Positions 61,069 to 64,000 of a DNA stretch of 64,000 nucleotides are shown here, piece after piece. A program made the position numbers and the translations under genes. Every line of letters begins with the position of its first letter. Position 1 is the first letter of the stretch. The DNA comes from Arthrobacter oryzae (lineage in GTDB: Bacteria > Actinomycetota > Actinomycetes > Actinomycetales > Micrococcaceae). Below the pieces are notes generated by a model that saw only the letters and a program-made list of their open reading frames with translations, had not been told where the DNA came from and ran no database searches. The DNA is taken from positions 248,001-312,000 of the forward strand of contig NZ_RBIR01000001.1 in NCBI RefSeq assembly GCF_003634095.1. Direction: 5' to 3'.

Positions 61069-61815
61069 ATGTGTGGACGCTACGTGATGGCCCGGGCCGT
61101 CGGAGACCTTCTGGCCGAGTTCGATGCCCGGCTCGAAGAAGAGATCGTGATCCCGCCGTCGTGGAACGTCGCCCCGACGGCGGACGTGCCCATCCTGCTT
61201 GAACGGCTCATCGACGGCGCACCGGTGCGGCAGCTGCACATTGCGCGCTGGGGCCTGGTTCCGTCCTGGGCGAAGGACCCGGGCATCGGGTCGAAGATGA
61301 TCAACGCCCGCAGCGAGAGCGTGCTGGAGAAGCCCGCCTTTCGGAAGGCGACCCGTTCCCGCCGCTGCGCCGTCCCCGCAGACGGTTACTACGAGTGGAA
61401 GGGCGAAGGACGCAGCAAGCAGCCGTACTATGTGCACCCCCGCGACGGCGCCCCGATCGTGTTTGCCGGGCTGTACGAGTGGTGGAAGGACCCGACGAAG
61501 GCCGACGGCGACCCGCACCGCTGGATGCTTTCGACCTCGATCATGACCACCGACTCCCCGCCGGAGGGCTACGCCGGGGGGATGCTGGCAGAGTTGACTG
61601 CTCTGCATGACAGGGTTCCGCTGCCGATGAGCCGCCAGACGATGCAGGCCTGGCTGGAACCGGACGCCGGGGACGCCGCGGCCCTGGTGGACCTGGTCCG
61701 CGCGGGGGCGCACGATGTTGCGGAGGGCTGGACAATCGACGCCGTCGGAACCGCCGTCGGAAATGTGAAGAACGATTCCGCCGACCTCATTAAGCCCGTT
61801 GGGAGCCTGTTCTAA
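61069..61815 (+). CDS. SRAP (YedK/HMCES-type) abasic-site shielding protein
   Basis: A 248-aa protein. Cys2 directly after Met (MCGRYVMA) is the catalytic residue that crosslinks abasic sites after Met removal. Other SRAP features are SWNVAPTADVPIL, RWGLVPSWAKDP, INARSESVLEKPAFR, CAVPADGYYEWK, FAGLYEWW and HDRVPLPM. ATG 61069 is required because it places Cys at position 2. It protects single-stranded DNA abasic sites at replication forks. No LexA box is seen directly upstream. Confidence 0.93.
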   Translation: MCGRYVMARAVGDLLAEFDARLEEEIVIPPSWNVAPTADVPILLERLIDGAPVRQLHIARWGLVPSWAKDPGIGSKMINARSESVLEKPAFRKATRSRRCAVPADGYYEWKGEGRSKQPYYVHPRDGAPIVFAGLYEWWKDPTKADGDPHRWMLSTSIMTTDSPPEGYAGGMLAELTALHDRVPLPMSRQTMQAWLEPDAGDAAALVDLVRAGAHDVAEGWTIDAVGTAVGNVKNDSADLIKPVGSLF

Positions 61816-61896
61816 GATCCCAGGGGTCAGGACCCGCCCGGAGGCGGACGGCCCAGGAGTTGGAGTCGACTCGCGACGGCTTCTTTGGATACTGTC

Positions 61897-62223
61897 ATGG
61901 ACATGTCCACAAATCACGGATACGACAAAGACGCCCAGGCCGACAAGGCACAGCTCGCAGCTGTGCGGGTGGCAGTGGACGAGGTGGATGAGCAGATTGT
62001 GGCGCTGATCGGCCGCCGGGAGCGCCTGATCAGAATCGCCGGCACCCTGAAGGCGGACAGTGCGGAAGTGCGTGCGCCGGGCCGCGTGGAGCGCGTGATC
62101 GAACACGTCAGGGCCACCGCGGAGAGGAAAGACATCGACCCCGAGATCGTCGAGAAGACCTACCGCGCCATGGTGGAGGCTTTCACCGCCCTGGAACTCG
62201 AAGTATACAAAGCCGGCAGCTAA
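61897..62223 (+). CDS. AroQ-type chorismate mutase
   Basis: A 108-aa all-helical AroQ fold. The long first helix reads VAVDEVDEQIVALIGRRERL, with the catalytic Arg and the usual DEQIxxLIxRR pattern, then AGTLKADSAEVRAPGRVERV (Lys and Arg active-site residues) and PEIVEKTYRAMVEAFTALEL. It is a stand-alone mutase converting chorismate to prephenate for Phe/Tyr synthesis, or possibly a salicylate-type lyase, which such short sequences cannot exclude. Start ATG 61897 or 61903. Confidence 0.88.
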   Translation: MDMSTNHGYDKDAQADKAQLAAVRVAVDEVDEQIVALIGRRERLIRIAGTLKADSAEVRAPGRVERVIEHVRATAERKDIDPEIVEKTYRAMVEAFTALELEVYKAGS

Positions 62224-62281
62224 GGCTCCCTGCCGGCTAAGACCCGCGGACCTTGGTCGCCGCCGGGCCCGCCCCTGGGGG

Positions 62282-62668
62282 TTAGAGGGACTCTTCCACA
62301 GGCACGTTGGCCTGGTACTCGCGGCCGTCGGCGTCGCTGAACGCCGTCATGAGATGCCCCTTCGGCAGACCGAGCACGGTCGTGAGCGGGAAGCGGCCGG
62401 TAATGGTGTTGCCCGAGTGCTCGACGCCCTTGAGATCGAAATTTTCCTCGGTGCCGTCATGGCTGAAGCAGTAGAAAGACACAGCCTCGCCGTTCATGAA
62501 CTCGATCCCCATTCTGCGCTGATGGGAATAGTCCGGGGTAGCGGCCAGGAGCCCCACCACGTAGGCACCCTGGCCGGGAATGTTTCCGTCTATATCAAAA
62601 GTCGCCACCAAGATTGAATCTTTGGCGGCGATGCTTACGTGCTTCAGGAGTGCGTTGTGGGAGCTCAT
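62282..62668 (-). CDS. Conserved hypothetical protein
   Basis: A 128-aa soluble protein without recognised domains. Predicted mostly beta: DSILVATFDIDGNIPGQGAY, RMGIEFMNGEAVSFYCFSHD, FDLKGVEHSGNTITGRFPL and a short acidic end. No signal peptide. It is convergent with chorismate mutase and divergent from the DUF6504-dnaE2 operon, so the LexA box at 62750 lies about 80 bp upstream of its start as well and could influence it. Confidence 0.7.
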   Translation of the reverse strand: MSSHNALLKHVSIAAKDSILVATFDIDGNIPGQGAYVVGLLAATPDYSHQRRMGIEFMNGEAVSFYCFSHDGTEENFDLKGVEHSGNTITGRFPLTTVLGLPKGHLMTAFSDADGREYQANVPVEESL

Positions 62669-62749
62669 GGCTCAATCCTGCTACCTGCACCTGCGTCCGT
62701 CCACCCCTGATCTGGGTTTTGTCGCCTCTCCGACGTAGACTGGTTTTAT

Positions 62750-62765
62750 TCGAATATATGTTCGA
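62750..62765. promoter_or_regulatory. LexA (SOS) box upstream of DUF6504-dnaE2
   Basis: TCGAATATATGTTCGA matches the actinobacterial LexA consensus TCGAAC-N4-GTTCGA at 11 of 12 fixed positions. It lies about 80 bp before the DUF6504 start, as expected for DNA-damage-induced translesion synthesis. Confidence 0.85.
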
Positions 62766-62846
62766 ATTTTGGGTGTGAACATAAGTTCTCAACAGGGAAT
62801 GCCGGCAAGCGACGGGCTGGTGGCATGCGGACGCGCGGGAGGCAGT

Positions 62847-63185
62847 ATGGGGATGTTTAGCGAGTCCGTGGAGGTCGCCTGCACTCCGTCCGGGCTGCCC
62901 CTGCGCCTTCACTGGGCGGGCCGGCAGTACACGGTGTGCGCGGAACCGGTCCGCTGGTATGAACGCCGCCAGTGGTGGACGGAGGAAAGCCGGGCGCCGC
63001 TCGGGAGCGGCCCGGGCCTGGTGGACCATGAGATCTGGCGGATTCAGGTGCGTGCCGCCGGGCAGGACGCGGCGGACCACACGGTCCTCACCCTTGACCT
63101 GAGCCGGCACGTCGGCAGCGGCCGCTGGCGGCTGGTGAGGATCCACGACGCCCTGCAGCCCCTCCGGAAGACCGGAACAGCATGA
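62847..63185 (+). CDS. DUF6504 family protein
   Basis: About 112 aa. The DUF6504 core is LRLHWAGRQYTVCAEPVRWYE, then QWWTEESRAPLG, EIWRIQVRAAGQ and GRWRLVRIHDAL. Such proteins sit in front of dnaE2 in actinobacteria. Its stop overlaps the dnaE2 start (ATGA). ATG 62847 (GGAGG just upstream) or 62853; the earlier TTG 62769 is close to the LexA box and unlikely. Its role in the mutagenic polymerase complex is unproven. Confidence 0.85.
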   Translation: MGMFSESVEVACTPSGLPLRLHWAGRQYTVCAEPVRWYERRQWWTEESRAPLGSGPGLVDHEIWRIQVRAAGQDAADHTVLTLDLSRHVGSGRWRLVRIHDALQPLRKTGTA

Positions 63186-64000
63186 ACTTCACCCACCTGC
63201 ACGTCTCCACCGCCTTCAGCGCCCACTATGGCGTCTCCTGGCCGGAGGAACTGGCGGCGGCCGCGGCCGCCGACGGTGCCACCGCACTGGCCTGCACAGA
63301 CCGTGACGGGCTGTACGGCACCGTCAAACACCTGAAGGCGTGCATGGCCGCCGGGCTGGATGCGATCGTCGGGGTGGAGCTTGCGGTCTTTGACGACGAC
63401 GGCGACCTCCGCACCCAGCTCGGGGGACGCGTGGTCGTGCTGGCGCACGGACACAACAATGGCGCCGGCTACCGGGCGCTGTGCCGGCTGATCTCCGACG
63501 CCCACGCCCGCACCACGGGCAAGGCGCAGGGAGCGGTGCCGGTGGCCGTCACCCGGGCCGAGTTGGCCTCCCGCACGCTGCACCCGGAAACCCTCCAGCC
63601 GGTCCTGACGGTGCTGATCGGCCCTGATTCCGACGTCGGGCGTGCCATGGGCGGCCGGCGGTACCTGCGGCCCCGCACCCTGTTCAAACGCTGGCTGGAT
63701 GCCATGCCGCCCGGAACGCTGGCAGCAGAGGTGGTATCCCAGCTCAGCCCGCCGGGGGAGCCGCTGAGCACCGCCCATGCGGTGCGCATGCTCAAACTCG
63801 CCGCAGAACACGGTGTGCCCGCCGTGCTGACCAACGCCGTCCGGTATGTCGCCGAGGACGGCGCAGCCACCGCCGATGTCCTGGACTCGGCCCGCACCCT
63901 CAAATCCCTCCACGAGCTCTCCGCCGCCCCGCTGCTGCAGCCCAACGGGCAGGGCTGGCTCAAATCGGCGTCCCGGATGCTGCAACTGGGCAAGGAGATC
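63182..64000 (+). CDS. dnaE2: Error-prone DNA polymerase DnaE2 (3' end outside window)
   Basis: The first 273 residues of a protein expected to be about 1050-1200 aa; the frame runs off the window. It starts with a PHP domain, MNFTHLHVSTAFSAHYGVSW, then CTDRDGLYGTVKH and DAIVGVELAVF, typical of C-family polymerase alpha subunits. The DUF6504 coupling and the LexA box point to DnaE2 rather than the replicative DnaE1. It performs translesion synthesis with ImuB after DNA damage. No imuA/imuB is visible upstream. Confidence 0.92.
   Translation, partial: MNFTHLHVSTAFSAHYGVSWPEELAAAAAADGATALACTDRDGLYGTVKHLKACMAAGLDAIVGVELAVFDDDGDLRTQLGGRVVVLAHGHNNGAGYRALCRLISDAHARTTGKAQGAVPVAVTRAELASRTLHPETLQPVLTVLIGPDSDVGRAMGGRRYLRPRTLFKRWLDAMPPGTLAAEVVSQLSPPGEPLSTAHAVRMLKLAAEHGVPAVLTNAVRYVAEDGAATADVLDSARTLKSLHELSAAPLLQPNGQGWLKSASRMLQLGKEI

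Noticed and set aside
61069..61815. SOS regulation of the SRAP gene
   Set aside because: No TCGAAC-N4-GTTCGA-like box upstream; only the dnaE2 operon shows one.
60799..62106. A 435-codon minus-strand open frame across the repeats, SRAP and chorismate mutase
   Set aside because: It crosses two well-supported plus-strand genes and a repeat region; composition is that of a shadow frame.
1..64000. Prophage, integrative element or defence island
   Set aside because: No integrase, transposase, tRNA-flanked att site, phage structural gene or restriction/CRISPR gene was found; the HipA-like gene alone does not define an island.

Overview
The window is chromosomal DNA of a high-GC actinobacterium, most likely a Micrococcaceae member of the Arthrobacter/Pseudarthrobacter type. 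The grounds are mycothiol-linked genes (mycoredoxin, S-(hydroxymethyl)mycothiol dehydrogenase), several GAF-ANTAR regulators, DUF1918, DUF5129 and DUF6504 proteins, an actinobacterial LexA box, and frequent GTG/TTG starts. No rRNA, tRNA, CRISPR array, integrase or transposase was seen, so this reads as ordinary chromosome with accessory patches. The assignment rests on family recognition, not on a database search.

Layout. 1-2.4 kb: a 5'-truncated HipA-like kinase and a secreted class A beta-lactamase-fold protein. 2.5-10.5 kb: a minus-strand cluster with two very different CusA/CzcA-type RND permeases around one tiny lipoprotein adaptor, probably led by an unrecognised 73-codon ORF. 10.6-15.1 kb: small envelope proteins (DUF1918, DUF5129, a repeat-linker membrane protein, a DUF5671-like membrane protein, an SRPBCC protein). 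15.3-19.0 kb: three secreted phosphoesterases, two of them an inverted paralogous pair. 19.1-26.5 kb: small metabolic and housekeeping genes (endonuclease/exonuclease/phosphatase protein, thioesterase, lipoate ligase-like protein, carboxylesterase, isochorismatase-like hydrolase, alpha/beta hydrolase, acetyltransferase).

26.6-40.5 kb is a cation and potassium block. It holds a type II P-type ATPase, a complete kdp operon (a 39-aa ORF, then kdpF, A, B, C, D, E) and a KimA-like K+ importer, followed by a hypothetical gene. An identical GTTAAG-N6-TCAAAAT element lies upstream of both the kdp operon and the KimA-like gene, with a looser copy upstream of the hypothetical gene. This suggests one regulon, plausibly controlled by the local KdpE.

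40.5-42.7 kb: an F420-reductase-like protein and an SDR, divergent from a TetR repressor with a palindromic operator. 42.7-47.0 kb: a membrane esterase divergent from a rhomboid-DUF2156 (MprF-like) aminoacyl-lipid synthase. 47.1-50.2 kb: an ABC-2 exporter. 50.5-52.9 kb: a membrane protein, an ICMT-like methyltransferase and an acetyltransferase. 52.9-54.7 kb: an MFS exporter divergent from a small ClpX-type zinc-finger/HTH protein, with a three-half-site operator between them. 55.1-58.0 kb: three GAF-ANTAR regulators. 58.0-61.8 kb: DinB, then the mycothiol/formaldehyde genes, then SRAP. 61.9-64 kb: chorismate mutase, a hypothetical gene, and a LexA-box-controlled DUF6504-dnaE2 operon cut by the window edge.
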